NCBI RefSeq assembly: GCF_004354045.1
Contig: NZ_SMRT01000011.1
Coordinates: forward strand, 1 to 64,000
DNA: 64,000 bases
Reading direction: 5' to 3'
Source: Paenibacillus piri
GTDB lineage: Bacteria > Bacillota > Bacilli > Paenibacillales > NBRC-103111
Shown here: one piece after another, positions 35,641 through 44,954 of the stretch
How the letters are laid out: every line of letters starts with the position of its first letter
How positions within the stretch are numbered: the stretch's first letter is position 1
Notes under the pieces: generated by a model
Told to the model about the DNA's origin: nothing
The model's input: only the letters and a program-made list of their open reading frames with translations
Database searches by the model: none
Translations under genes and position numbers: made by a program

Positions 35641-35664
35641 GAACGGAAATAAAGAGATAAGGGA

Positions 35665-36879
35665 ATGGAGAGAGCCAACTTGGACGGCGGGAAAATATGG
35701 ACGAAGCCTTTTTTATTGTTAAGCATGAGCAGTTTCTTTATGTTTCTCAATTTTTACATGCTCGCGACGACGCTGCCGCTGTTTGTGAAAGATGTGCTCG
35801 GCGGGAGCCAGCAGCAGATGGGACTGGTCATCACGCTCTATGTAGTCGGTAATGTCCTGTTCAGACCTTTTTCGGGTCGATGGGTCGACCGGTTCGGCAA
35901 AAAGAAGATGGCTGTGCTCAGCTTGGCCGTCTTTTTTATTGCCTCGCTGCTTTACTTGGGTACATATGAGCTGGCGCTGCTGCTCATGGTGAGAATCATT
36001 CACGGCGCGAGCTATGGCGTCGCCTCCACGGCTACAAGCGCTATTGCGGCGGATATCGTGCCCGCTTCGCGCAAGGGAGAAGGCATCGGCTATTTCAGCA
36101 TGTTTATGAGCATCGCGATGGTTATCGGTCCCGCACTGGGCCTCGTTCTCTGGAATGCATCCGGCGATACGGCGCTGCTGGGTACGGGACTTGTCGTATC
36201 GCTGTGTTCGCTGCTGCTGGCTATGGCGCTGCGAATGCCGCTGGAAGACCGAAAGCCCGAGCAGGCGATGCCGCGGACAAAATGGACATGGAGCAATTTG
36301 ATCGAGAAGAAAGCGCTGCCGGTTTCGATGGCCGGCTTTGTGCTCGCTTTTTCTTACAGTTCTTTGACGGCTTTTATGTCCTCGTATACGATCGAGCTGC
36401 ATCAATCAGGTATAACGAGCTACTTCTTCATCTGCTTCGCCGTCATGATCGTCCTGTCGCGGCCGCTGATCGGTAAAGTATTCGATAAATACAGCGAGCA
36501 TTATTTGGCCTACCCCGGCATCGTTCTGTTTATCGTCGGGATGGTATTGGTGAGCCAGGCTCAAACCGGCTGGATGCTGCTGGCAGCGGGAGCGATCATG
36601 GGTCTGGGCTATGGCGCTTTGCTCCCGTGCTTTCAGACGCTGGCGATGAAGCTGGCGCCGGCTCATCGGACAGGACTGGCAACCGGTACGTTCTTCCTGT
36701 TTTTTGACCTGGGCTACGGCTTCGGTTCCTATGTGCTCGGACTTATCGCCGCAGGCACCAATTATCGGACGATGTTTTTGGCCGCGAGCATCATTGTTCT
36801 ACTGTCTGCCGTTATTTATTACGTATTCCATCATCGCGCCCAATTGAGCCGCAAGCCCGTTTTGGCAGCGAACAAATAA
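35665..36879 (+). CDS. Major facilitator superfamily transporter
   Basis: A 404-residue membrane protein with 12 predicted helices. The loop 2-3 motif is seen as GRWVDRFGKKKM (about residues 72-83), typical of MFS drug/proton antiporters. The long N-terminal half resembles YfcJ/arabinose-efflux-like exporters. ATG 35665 has AAGGGAATGG near it; a TTG at 35680 with GGAGAG upstream is an alternative start. The divergent LysR regulator probably controls it. Substrate unknown. Confidence 0.85.
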   Translation: MERANLDGGKIWTKPFLLLSMSSFFMFLNFYMLATTLPLFVKDVLGGSQQQMGLVITLYVVGNVLFRPFSGRWVDRFGKKKMAVLSLAVFFIASLLYLGTYELALLLMVRIIHGASYGVASTATSAIAADIVPASRKGEGIGYFSMFMSIAMVIGPALGLVLWNASGDTALLGTGLVVSLCSLLLAMALRMPLEDRKPEQAMPRTKWTWSNLIEKKALPVSMAGFVLAFSYSSLTAFMSSYTIELHQSGITSYFFICFAVMIVLSRPLIGKVFDKYSEHYLAYPGIVLFIVGMVLVSQAQTGWMLLAAGAIMGLGYGALLPCFQTLAMKLAPAHRTGLATGTFFLFFDLGYGFGSYVLGLIAAGTNYRTMFLAASIIVLLSAVIYYVFHHRAQLSRKPVLAANK

Positions 36880-37172
36880 CGCAGGGATGCATCCATGAAA
36901 ATCAGGGGATCACGGATATTCAATCACGCTTTATTTTTCACGCTCTATTCTTTAGCTCGCCCCTCCAAGCGGGTTTGCTTATTTGCTTATATGGAAGACG
37001 CGAGTGAACTTTTGTTCATTGGCGTTTTTTTGAGTTGTAAATAAGTTTTAACTTTGCTCTGCACAACCTTGACTAACTCGCCTGTCCTGTAAGGCCGACG
37101 GAGCCGTTTATTACTGCATTGTAGAGTTTGTAAAATTCCACGGTGGGAGCGGGTCGATTCGAATCCGCGGCG

Positions 37173-37515
37173 TAACGGACAGGAGGAACGTTATTTGTAC
37201 CGAGTTCGTTCTTTTAACATTGTAACGGACACGAGAGACCTTATCTGGTCCGCCATAAACCCCAGCTGCTGCAAAATAACGCTTCCTGGGAGACTGTCGA
37301 TTAATAGGGATAAGGGCTTGGAGAATGGCTTCAGGGCGAGTTTTTTTATTGCATTGATACCGAAAAGTTCTAATCAAATCAAGGCAATAAAACGTGTTTG
37401 AGCTTCGAAGTCGTATCCATTGCCCGTTCCCGTCCTTTAATCGACAGTCTCCCTGGGTCCGTTAGACTGGGAAATCATCGGATTGACTGCATTTAAGGGT
37501 TCCGGATGTCCGTTA
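37173..37515. repeat. Nested REP-like repeats (TAACGGACA / TGTCCGTTA)
   Basis: TAACGGACA occurs at 37173-37181 and 37223-37231; the inverse forms lie at 37457-37464 (GTCCGTTA) and 37507-37515 (TGTCCGTTA). The two left copies also share the following bases (GGAGGAACGTTATTTG versus CGAGAGACCTTATCTG). The inner pair encloses the MITE-like element; without it the inner repeat would be a compact stem-loop of about 80 bases ending GCTTCCTGGGTCCGTTAG. This is the style of dispersed REP repeats in Paenibacillus genomes. Confidence 0.65.
37290..37451. mobile_element. MITE-like element, 162 bp, with 15-bp TIRs and 5-bp TSD
   Basis: GAGACTGTCGATTAA at 37290-37304 and its exact reverse complement at 37437-37451 bound the element. 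The flanking CCTGG at 37285-37289 and 37452-37456 is a direct repeat, as left by transposition. Removing the element and one CCTGG restores a continuous REP-like repeat. There is no transposase; one frame (SINRDKGLENGFRASFF ... NQIKAIKRV, stop at 37401) may be a scrap of one. A degenerate copy is at 32668-32782 and a lone end at 53037-53051. Confidence 0.75.
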
Positions 37516-37725
37516 GAGCTCATGATGCCGTTCGATCGACTGCTGGAGCGTGCATACGTTGCTTTTGGGATGGACGGAAGCTTCATGCTGGTTGTCTTAT
37601 TCAATATAATTTGGATTTTTTGGAACAAATGGCCGAGGAGATGCGTCTACTTCATATGGAAAATATTTGATGCCATAAAACAATTAATGCTTTAGGCGAA
37701 AAGGAAAAGGGAGAGAGCGAACAAA

Positions 37726-39135
37726 ATGAAACGTTGGTGGAGTAAAGGCGCCGTGATTTGGGCGGCGGCCGGAATTACGCTTGTCGGCTGCACGGGGGGA
37801 CTCGGCGGTTCACAGCAAGGCTTGAAGCAGCTCGGTAAGGACGAGCAGGCGACGATTAAAGTCATGAGCAATATGGACGAAAGGTACTTTTATCAAGTAT
37901 ATGGGGCGTTATTTTCGGCTAAATATCCGAATATCGACGTTCAGGTGGTCTCCACGCAGGGCTTCATCCAATACGGTCCGGACACCGATATCAATAAAGA
38001 GCATGCGAAGTTTATAGACGAGCAAAAGCCGGACGTGCTTTTTTTATCGTTGGAGCAATATGAGAAAATGGCCGAGGAAGGTCGGCTTTACGAGCTCGAT
38101 ACGGTAATCAAGCAGGACAAGTTCGATCTGGAAGGAATATTGCCGAACGTCATCGAGGCGATTAAATCCCGAAGCTCGGGCAAGCTGTACGGTCTAGCCC
38201 CGGGATTCAACTCGCAAGCGCTGTTTTATAATAAAACGCTGTTCGAAAAAAACGGCGTCCCGCTGCCTAAAGACCAGATGAGCTGGGAAGAGCTGTTCGA
38301 AGCGGCGCGGCGATTCCCGACAACGGGCGATGAAAACAGCCGAATCTACGGTTTCGGCATGAATAATTATTCGGACAGCCTTTTTCAATATGTGAGAATG
38401 ATCGGAGACACGAAAGGATTAAGCTTCGTCAATCCCGAAACGGGGAGCGTGACGATTCAAACAGATGCGTGGAAAAAGACGGCGCAGCTTGCCCTGGACG
38501 CTTTGAAATCCGGTGCCGTTTACCGGCCGACTCCGGGCAAGCAGTTTATGGGCGGGTCGATGGAGGAATATTTCAAATCGGATCCTTTTATCGCCGGTAA
38601 AGTAGCCATGACAATCAGCGGAAACTATTTGATGGACAATTTGAAGCAGGCGAAAACGCATCTGAAAGACCAAGTACCGGAATGGGATATGGTTACGATC
38701 CCGGTCGATCCGCAAAATCCGGAAAGCTCGGGTATTATGGTCAACCAAATATTTGCCGTCAATGCGCAGTCGCAGAGCGTCAGAGCGGCATGGGAATTCG
38801 TTAAATACATTAACGGAAACGAATACGCGCGAGTCACGTCCAAGTCGTCGGGGATGGGAAACATGCCGTCCCGCATTCAATATTTAAAAGATCCCGACGG
38901 CCGCAGCCTAGAGCCCTTTTACAAGCTGAAAGGGGACGGGATGCTCGCATCAAGAGCGCTCGGCAAGCTGCCGTCCGAATTTTACCGGTCGTTCAGCATG
39001 TTAGGCGATACGGAGCTTAAAGCGGCGCTGGAAGGCAAGAAAACAGTGGATGAAGCATTGAAATTGATTCAGGAGAAAGGACAGGAGGAGCTGATCAAAG
39101 CGAAACAGGCGGAGGAAGCAAAAGGAAAGCCTTAA
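37726..39135 (+). CDS. Extracellular solute-binding lipoprotein (MalE type), orphan
   Basis: A 469-residue family-1 binding protein. The lipobox is LVGC with Cys22. The fold pattern is typical: TIKVMSNMDERYFYQ, KPDVLFLSLEQYEKMAEEGR near residue 105 and YGLAPGFNSQALFYNKTLFE near 158. GGGAGAGAG lies upstream. No permease or ATPase gene is adjacent, so it either serves a distant transporter or senses a ligand for a signalling protein. The last 20 residues are Lys/Glu/Ala-rich and may be a flexible tail. Confidence 0.88.
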   Translation: MKRWWSKGAVIWAAAGITLVGCTGGLGGSQQGLKQLGKDEQATIKVMSNMDERYFYQVYGALFSAKYPNIDVQVVSTQGFIQYGPDTDINKEHAKFIDEQKPDVLFLSLEQYEKMAEEGRLYELDTVIKQDKFDLEGILPNVIEAIKSRSSGKLYGLAPGFNSQALFYNKTLFEKNGVPLPKDQMSWEELFEAARRFPTTGDENSRIYGFGMNNYSDSLFQYVRMIGDTKGLSFVNPETGSVTIQTDAWKKTAQLALDALKSGAVYRPTPGKQFMGGSMEEYFKSDPFIAGKVAMTISGNYLMDNLKQAKTHLKDQVPEWDMVTIPVDPQNPESSGIMVNQIFAVNAQSQSVRAAWEFVKYINGNEYARVTSKSSGMGNMPSRIQYLKDPDGRSLEPFYKLKGDGMLASRALGKLPSEFYRSFSMLGDTELKAALEGKKTVDEALKLIQEKGQEELIKAKQAEEAKGKP

Positions 39136-39201
39136 TGTAATGTCATTCATATGCGGTAAGGTGGAGCTATCGATGCAATCCTGGAAAGGATCGATGAACG
39201 A

Positions 39202-39972
39202 ATGGGTAAACGAACAAGTTTTGTACCGCTATGGATACTATTGTGCCTGCTCGCCTTCGCGGGCTGCAGCGGCAGCGGAACTCCAGCCGGTCCTTCCTCC
39301 GCCGCAGCGTCTGATGCCGGTTCGGCGCCGTCAGCGCCGCCCTGGCCCGCTGCATCCGTACCTGTTTCAGCCCCCGAACAGGCGGAAACCAGGAAAGAGG
39401 ATCTTTCCGTCAGAGCGGTCGGAAAACATCCGGCCGGGCAGCTGCTAGTCAAGCCTGCAAGCAAGGCGGAAGTTGTCCCGCTGAGGGCGCCCAGCTGTTA
39501 CGGGCAGGAGACGGACCTGAGCTGGAGGGGGGATTATGAGGCGCTGTGGGAGCCCTCATCCGGTGGAGAGGTAAGCAATATTATGCCATTCCCCGCCGAT
39601 TTCGAGATCATTCAGCGAGACGATACGCCGCTCGAAATGCAGCCATTTCGGTTTGGCGAAACGGATCTGTTTGCTTACGTTCCACGTTATACCGATTGCC
39701 ACGCGCTCGAGACCTATTTGTTCGGGGTAAGCGGCGGGGAAGTTTTTCCGGTAACGTTCGAGCTGACGCCTGAACGGATATGGGGACAGATCGATCAGCT
39801 GCCGAACCGTCGATTCAAGGTAATCGGCAACGAGCTGATTGTGACCGGCGGTTACGGGGCGGGTCAGGACTATATCAACATGTATCATTTCCGTTACGAT
39901 GCGAAGAAGAAGTCAATGGTCCTGCAGCAAACCGATCTGGTAAAACCGAATGAAATCGAGTTCGACGACTGA
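39202..39972 (+). CDS. Hypothetical lipoprotein
   Basis: A 256-residue secreted lipoprotein with lipobox AFAGC (Cys22), followed by a Ser/Ala/Pro-rich linker to about residue 65. The rest is a beta-rich domain (FEIIQRDDTPLEMQPFRFGE, YVPRYTDCHALETYLFG) I do not recognise. Two Cys residues (CYGQE near residue 99 and TDCHA near 162) might form a disulfide. Start ATG at 39202 has GGATCGATG upstream, a weak site. A hairpin after the gene probably ends transcription. Confidence 0.6.
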   Translation: MGKRTSFVPLWILLCLLAFAGCSGSGTPAGPSSAAASDAGSAPSAPPWPAASVPVSAPEQAETRKEDLSVRAVGKHPAGQLLVKPASKAEVVPLRAPSCYGQETDLSWRGDYEALWEPSSGGEVSNIMPFPADFEIIQRDDTPLEMQPFRFGETDLFAYVPRYTDCHALETYLFGVSGGEVFPVTFELTPERIWGQIDQLPNRRFKVIGNELIVTGGYGAGQDYINMYHFRYDAKKKSMVLQQTDLVKPNEIEFDD

Positions 39973-39998
39973 ATATCAAAAATAATTCGGAAAACGGG

Positions 39999-40023
39999 CC
40001 GCTATCTGGTTGACGGATAGCGG
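39999..40023 (+). terminator. Hairpin after lipoprotein gene
   Basis: CCGCTATC (39999-40006) pairs exactly with GATAGCGG (40016-40023). TTAAAAAT follows, a poor U-tract, so termination may be partial. Confidence 0.5.
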
Positions 40024-40038
40024 TTAAAAATATAAAAT

Positions 40039-40066
40039 GGAAACTATAAATACCAATAGGGTTTCC
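40039..40066. promoter_or_regulatory. Possible TetR operator
   Basis: GGAAAC at 40039-40044 and GTTTCC at 40061-40066 form an inverted repeat with a 16-base centre, placed 33 bases before the TetR start. Position suits an autoregulatory operator; the arms are short. Confidence 0.35.
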
Positions 40067-40098
40067 TTGGGTGTCGAGAAAAAGGAGGTGACCACCAT

Positions 40099-40677
40099 AT
40101 GGATGAAACTATCCGGCTGCGGATTATTCAGTCAGCGTCCGATTTATTTAACCAAAAGGGGTATAAAAGCGTCAGCGTCAGCGATCTGGCGGCTCGGCTC
40201 GGAATGAGCAAGAAGACAATTTATTTGTATTTCAGCGGAAAAGAGCAGATCGCCGAGGCGGTTCTCGATCTGACGATGAATGCCATTGCCCGCAGCATTA
40301 GCGAACAGACAAAGCGTAGTGGAAACCCGCTGTACGTTCTGGAAGCAACCTTTAAAGGGATTAAAGGGGAAATTGTGAAGCTGAATCCTTTGTTCTTGGA
40401 AGATATGCAAAAATACGCCCCCGCTTTATGGAACAAGCTCGAAGCGTTCCGCGGACGGCAGCTCCGATTTATCGAAGGGCTATTAACGAAAGCGAAACAG
40501 GACGGACATGTGCGCGACGATGTGAATATTCATCTCGCAACGGTCATCATGCTCGACAGCATTCAAAGATTAGTCAGACCCGATTTTGCAGCCAGACACA
40601 ACGTTAGTATGGTGGAAGTGGCGGACACTTTATTCGCTTTATTTTTGCAGGGACTGTACAAGGATCGTCAAAAATAA
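40099..40677 (+). CDS. TetR family transcriptional regulator
   Basis: A 192-residue regulator. The N-terminal helix-turn-helix is SVSVSDLAARLGMSKKTIYL (about residues 23-42) followed by YFSGKEQI; the ligand domain is all helical. AAAGGAGGTG precedes the ATG. The next gene, a PEP-synthase-like kinase, begins 15 bases later. TetR next to this kinase with an MFS exporter nearby matches the yvkA-yvkB-yvkC arrangement in B. subtilis, so it probably represses the kinase gene and responds to a drug-like ligand. Confidence 0.88.
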   Translation: MDETIRLRIIQSASDLFNQKGYKSVSVSDLAARLGMSKKTIYLYFSGKEQIAEAVLDLTMNAIARSISEQTKRSGNPLYVLEATFKGIKGEIVKLNPLFLEDMQKYAPALWNKLEAFRGRQLRFIEGLLTKAKQDGHVRDDVNIHLATVIMLDSIQRLVRPDFAARHNVSMVEVADTLFALFLQGLYKDRQK

Positions 40678-40692
40678 AGGAGCGTGGATCAT

Positions 40693-43374
40693 ATGGATCG
40701 CTATGTGCTTGATTTCAGCCGGATTGATAAAAGCAGTCTCCCTCTGGTCGGCGGGAAGGGGGCCAATCTGGGGGAAATGACGCAGGCGGGATTTCCCGTA
40801 CCGTCCGGATTTTGCGTTACGACGGAGGCTTATCGGGACTTTCTGGAGCAAAGCTCCGAAATGCCGGCTTATTGGGAGCAGCTCGATCGGCTTCAGGCGG
40901 ATCAGCTTGACGACATCGCTCACTTGGGCCGCATCATTCGCGACCATCTCGTTTCGGTGCCGATTCCGGAATCGGTCCGTTCCGACATCGTAAGGGCTTG
41001 GCGACGCGCGGGGGGAGACCATGCTTATGCCGTCCGCTCGAGCGCAACGGCGGAAGATTTGCCACATGCCTCGTTTGCCGGGCAGCAGGACACTTACCTG
41101 AACATTTGCGGGGAAGAGCAGCTGCTGCAGGCGATCCGCAAATGCTGGGCATCGCTGTTTACGGACCGCGCCATTTCATACCGTGCGAAAAACAGGTTCG
41201 GCCACCGCTCGGTAATGCTGTCTGTCGTCGTGCAGCGGATGGTGTTCCCTGAAGTATCCGGCATCATGTTCACCGCCGATCCGATCAGCGGACACAGGGG
41301 TACGGTATCGATCGACGCCAGCTTCGGCTTGGGCGAAGCGCTCGTCTCCGGCCTTGTTTCGGCCGATCTGTATCAGGTGCGCGCAGGGGAGCTTATTCTG
41401 CAGAACATCGCCCGTAAAAAGCTCGCTATTTTCGCGCTGCCGGAAGGCGGCACAGTGACGAAAGAGCTGCCGGAGGAGGAGCAGGAGCGGCAGGCGTTGA
41501 ATGCCGCGCAAGCCATCGAGCTCGCGGCGCTCGGGGAAAAAATCAAACGGCATTACGGCTCTGATCAGGACGTGGAATGGTGTCTTGCAGAAGGCCGGTT
41601 TTATATTGTACAGAGCCGGCCAATTACCTCGCTTTATCCATTGCCGTCTGTTGCCGTACCTGCTGGAGAGAGTCCGCATTTGTTCATCTCTTTCGGTCAT
41701 CAGCAGATGATGACCGATGCGATAAGGCCGATGGGGCTATCGCTCTTGCGGACAATGTTTCCGTTCGGGAAATCGGATGTGCGAGCGGAAAACGAGAATA
41801 CGGCCGCTGCCGGCGGCAGACTGTTCATCGATATTACGCCGTTGCTTGCCTTGAAGCCGGCCCGTACCCTGCTCCCGAAGGTGCTGTCCAATATTGACGA
41901 AATGATAGGCGCCGGCGTTGGCGAATACGTAGGGCGGGAATCGTTCGTCCGTCATCTACCGCGCAAGCCCGGCGTGCGAACGGCTGTCGTTCGCTTTCTC
42001 GGTCCGATCCTGCTGCGCGCCGTCCGTAATCTGCTGTTTGCATCGCCGGATAAAGCCCATCCGTTCGTTAATGCTTATCTCCGCGATTCCGACTCGCGCG
42101 GAAAAAAAACGATCAGCGCTTCGGCCGGCGCGGAAAGGCTGATTCTCCTGCAGGACCAGATCGGCTTGCTGCTGCGGCGGATGTTTATGGAATTGATGCC
42201 ATACCCGCTGGCAGGTATAATTGCATCGCGACTAATCCGGGCACTGTCGAACCGCTGGTTGAACGATCCGGATATTGTTAATGTCCTTAACAAATCACTG
42301 CCCGGCAATTTGACGAGCGAGATGGGTTTGCTGATTGGCGATCTTGCCGATACCGCCAGATCGTATCCGCAGGTCGTCGAGCTCATTCGCAGCGTCGATC
42401 CGCTGCAGTTCCGCGACAAGCTGCGGAAGGTGGTGGGCGGCGACGTATTTGGCGAGGCTTGGGACCGATTCATGGAGGTGTACGGGATGCGGTGTCCGGG
42501 TGAAATCGACATGACGCGGCCCAGGTGGCTGGAAGACCCAGGCACGCTGCTGCCGTCGATCGACAGCCATATGCGCACCGTCCGGCCGGGCGAGCATCGG
42601 GTGAAGTTCGTGCAAGGCGTCAAGGAAGCGGAAACGGCTGCGCGGCAAATGCTTGAGCGGCTTCGTCTGCAGCCGTTCGGCTGGTTGAAGGCGAGGCTGA
42701 TGTCGCGGCTGCTGCGCGTTTTCCGCGGGCTGATGGGGCTGCGGGAGCATCCCAAATATTTGATGATGCTGCATTTCAGCATCATTCGCGGTGTGCTCCG
42801 CGAGGAAGGCCGGCAGCTGGCCGTAGCGGGTGTGCTGGAGAAGGAAGAAGATGTCTTTTACTTGACATTGGATGAATTGCTGCGGCTGCTCCAGGGTGAA
42901 CGAGCCGGGCAACTGCAGGCGCTGCTGGAACGGCGCAAGCAGGAATTCGAGCGGTTCTGCGAGCTCACGCCGCCGCGCATCATGACGAGCGAAGGCGAGA
43001 TCATCACCGCTCGACGCAAACGTCAGGACGCGCCTGAAGGCGCGCTGCTCGGGACGCCCGTATCCGCAGGCGTCGTCGAAGGCATCGCCCGCATCGTGCT
43101 GCGCCCGGAAGAGGCGCGGCTGAATAAGGGCGAAATCATGATCGCGCCATTCACCGATCCGGGCTGGACGCCGTTGTTTCATTCCGCCGTCGGGCTGGTC
43201 ATGGAGGTCGGCGGGCTTATGACGCACGGGGCCGTCGTTGCCCGCGAGTACGGGCTGCCCGCCGTTGTTGGAATCGACGGGGCGACCGAGCGGATTTGCG
43301 ACGGCGACCGCATCCGTCTGGACGGAACGCGCGGCTATGTGCTGGTGCTGGAGCGAAACGGCGGCGAACGTTAG
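40693..43374 (+). CDS. PEP synthase-like phosphotransferase, probable rifampin phosphotransferase
   Basis: An 893-residue three-part enzyme. The N-terminal ATP-grasp domain (1-320) begins SLVGGKGANLGEMTQAGFP and ends IVQSRPITSLYP; a middle domain of about 450 residues follows; the C-terminal swivelling domain carries the phospho-His845 in GLMTHGAVVAREYG. This layout belongs to rifampin phosphotransferases (YvkC of B. subtilis) and to PEP synthase. True PEP synthases have a C-terminal PEP-binding barrel, which is missing here, favouring the Rph assignment. ATG 40693 follows AAAGGAG by 10 bases; GTG 40684 is too close. TetR and MFS neighbours also fit drug inactivation. Confidence 0.82.
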   Translation: MDRYVLDFSRIDKSSLPLVGGKGANLGEMTQAGFPVPSGFCVTTEAYRDFLEQSSEMPAYWEQLDRLQADQLDDIAHLGRIIRDHLVSVPIPESVRSDIVRAWRRAGGDHAYAVRSSATAEDLPHASFAGQQDTYLNICGEEQLLQAIRKCWASLFTDRAISYRAKNRFGHRSVMLSVVVQRMVFPEVSGIMFTADPISGHRGTVSIDASFGLGEALVSGLVSADLYQVRAGELILQNIARKKLAIFALPEGGTVTKELPEEEQERQALNAAQAIELAALGEKIKRHYGSDQDVEWCLAEGRFYIVQSRPITSLYPLPSVAVPAGESPHLFISFGHQQMMTDAIRPMGLSLLRTMFPFGKSDVRAENENTAAAGGRLFIDITPLLALKPARTLLPKVLSNIDEMIGAGVGEYVGRESFVRHLPRKPGVRTAVVRFLGPILLRAVRNLLFASPDKAHPFVNAYLRDSDSRGKKTISASAGAERLILLQDQIGLLLRRMFMELMPYPLAGIIASRLIRALSNRWLNDPDIVNVLNKSLPGNLTSEMGLLIGDLADTARSYPQVVELIRSVDPLQFRDKLRKVVGGDVFGEAWDRFMEVYGMRCPGEIDMTRPRWLEDPGTLLPSIDSHMRTVRPGEHRVKFVQGVKEAETAARQMLERLRLQPFGWLKARLMSRLLRVFRGLMGLREHPKYLMMLHFSIIRGVLREEGRQLAVAGVLEKEEDVFYLTLDELLRLLQGERAGQLQALLERRKQEFERFCELTPPRIMTSEGEIITARRKRQDAPEGALLGTPVSAGVVEGIARIVLRPEEARLNKGEIMIAPFTDPGWTPLFHSAVGLVMEVGGLMTHGAVVAREYGLPAVVGIDGATERICDGDRIRLDGTRGYVLVLERNGGER

Positions 43375-43408
43375 GCCGATAGACCAACCAATGTTTTGAA
43401 GGCCAAAT

Positions 43409-43447
43409 AAAACCACCCAAACCGCTTCGCAGGGTTGGGTGGTTTTT
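43409..43447. terminator. Bidirectional terminator
   Basis: AAAACCACCCAA pairs with TTGGGTGGTTTT around ACCGCTTCGCAGGG, with T-run on the + strand and AAAATAAA-type U-tract on the minus strand. It separates the convergent phosphotransferase and MFS genes. Confidence 0.88.
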
Positions 43448-43510
43448 GTCTTTCTTTACAGGTCTTGGCGGTAAGCTGCTTTCTTTAACTTCGTGAAGAA
43501 CCGATGCGAT

Positions 43511-44773
43511 TCAGCTGTCGCCGGCCGGTGCGGACAATCCGGCAGCGGCGGGTGCGACCGGCTGCGCACGCTTCCGGCGGCGGGTCGATTTCTTTTCCAC
43601 GCCGAAACTCAGGACGGCGAAGGCTAGGCCGAGCGCGGCCAATACGGCGGCTAGCCACGGAACAGAATGCAGGCCTGAATAGGTGATCGCCAATCCGCCC
43701 ATGTAGGCGCCCGATGCGTTGCCGAGATTTAACGCCGAATGGCTGGAGGTGGCCGCAAGCAGCGGCGCCTCATGCGCCAAATTCATAATTCGCAGCTGAA
43801 TGCCGGGCATGATGCCGAAGGCCGCAACGCCCCAGACAAAAACGGTAACGACGGCAAGGACTGGGTTTTGGATTGTGATCGTCAGCAGAGCCAGAATGAC
43901 GGCCAAAACGGCAAAATTAACCATTAAGAAAGGCATCAGCTTCCAGTCGGCTAACCGGCCCCCGAGCATATTTCCGATCGTCACCCCGAACCCGAACAAG
44001 ACGAGAATCCATGTTACGCTATGCTCGGCAAAACCGCTGATTTGTTCGAGCATCGGTGTAATATAGGTGAACACGGAGAACAGGCTGGCGCATCCCAGCG
44101 CTCCCGTAAACAAGATCAGCAGCACCTGAGGCTGAAATAAGCTCCGGAACTCCTGGGCGAGACTCGAGGGCTCGTCCTGGCGTATCGTCGGAATAAAGCG
44201 GATAATACCGATCAACGATAATAAGCCGAGTATCGTAATCGCACCGAACGACGCTCTCCAGCCGAGCTGCTGACCGATGAAGGTGCCGAACGGCACGCCG
44301 ACAATATTGGCTACGGTCAATCCGGCGAGCACCATCGAGACGGCGCCGGCCCGCCGTTCCGGCCGGACCAGCCGCGCGGCGATCAGCGTTCCGACGCCCA
44401 GAAAGGTACCGTGCGCGAACGCCGTCAAAATCCGGGCGCCGATCAGCAGCGCATAAGTAGGCGCAATCATGGACAGCGCATTGCCTGCGATAAAAATGGC
44501 CATAAGCAGCAGGAGCAGCTTTTTTTGCGGTACACGATGGGTAAAGATGGTAAGCAGTGGAGCTCCGACGGCGACGCCGATCGCGTAGCTCGTAATGAGC
44601 TGGCCGGCCTGCGGAATCGTTACAGACAAGTCATGGGCGACGTTCGGCAGCAGTCCCATGATTATAAATTCGGTCATTCCGATAGCGAAAGCGCCGAGCG
44701 TGAGGCACAGAAGCGATAACGGAAACTTCTCCCGCCGCGACGGGAGTGGCGATTCGTGAACAGTTGCATGCAT
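43511..44773 (-). CDS. MFS transporter, DHA1 family (AraJ/YdhP-like)
   Basis: A 420-residue exporter with about 12 membrane helices. The start LCLTLGAFAIGMTEFIIMGL is the hallmark of the AraJ/YdhP/YnfM group of sugar or drug efflux MFS proteins. The motif PLLTIFTHRVPQKKLL (about residues 73-88) is the loop 2-3 region. Convergent with the phosphotransferase gene, and probably part of the same resistance neighbourhood, though not the same transcript. The C-terminal tail is Arg-, Ala- and Pro-rich. Two ATGs lie 4 bases apart (out of frame) at the start. Confidence 0.85.
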   Translation of the reverse strand: MHATVHESPLPSRREKFPLSLLCLTLGAFAIGMTEFIIMGLLPNVAHDLSVTIPQAGQLITSYAIGVAVGAPLLTIFTHRVPQKKLLLLLMAIFIAGNALSMIAPTYALLIGARILTAFAHGTFLGVGTLIAARLVRPERRAGAVSMVLAGLTVANIVGVPFGTFIGQQLGWRASFGAITILGLLSLIGIIRFIPTIRQDEPSSLAQEFRSLFQPQVLLILFTGALGCASLFSVFTYITPMLEQISGFAEHSVTWILVLFGFGVTIGNMLGGRLADWKLMPFLMVNFAVLAVILALLTITIQNPVLAVVTVFVWGVAAFGIMPGIQLRIMNLAHEAPLLAATSSHSALNLGNASGAYMGGLAITYSGLHSVPWLAAVLAALGLAFAVLSFGVEKKSTRRRKRAQPVAPAAAGLSAPAGDS

Positions 44774-44954
44774 GATGTCTCTTTACTTCCTATCCATATG
44801 AATTTGAGTTTTTCTATTGAACGAGTATACCACCAACAACCATATCCGTGAATACAGGGGGACGAGCCCATGCTGTCAACAGCCTGTTCGCATACATTCG
44901 GTTTCTTGCGAATATGAATTAACTTAAGGTCATAATTATGGAGATGGACACGAC

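Larger units (their letters stand above)
36880..37725. other. Repeat-rich intergenic region
   Basis: No convincing gene is found in these 846 bases. Short frames at 37195-37401 and 37483-37695 lie across repeats and lack good ribosome sites. The region holds nested TAACGGACA repeats (37173-37515) and a 162-bp MITE-like element (37290-37451), listed separately. Near 36995-37035 a weak hairpin with TTTTTTT may end the MFS transcript. Confidence 0.6.

Noticed and set aside
37483..37695. 70-codon frame with a hydrophobic stretch before the orphan binding protein
   Set aside because: It begins inside the REP-like repeat, lacks a ribosome site, and its hydrophobic stretch is explained by AT-rich sequence.
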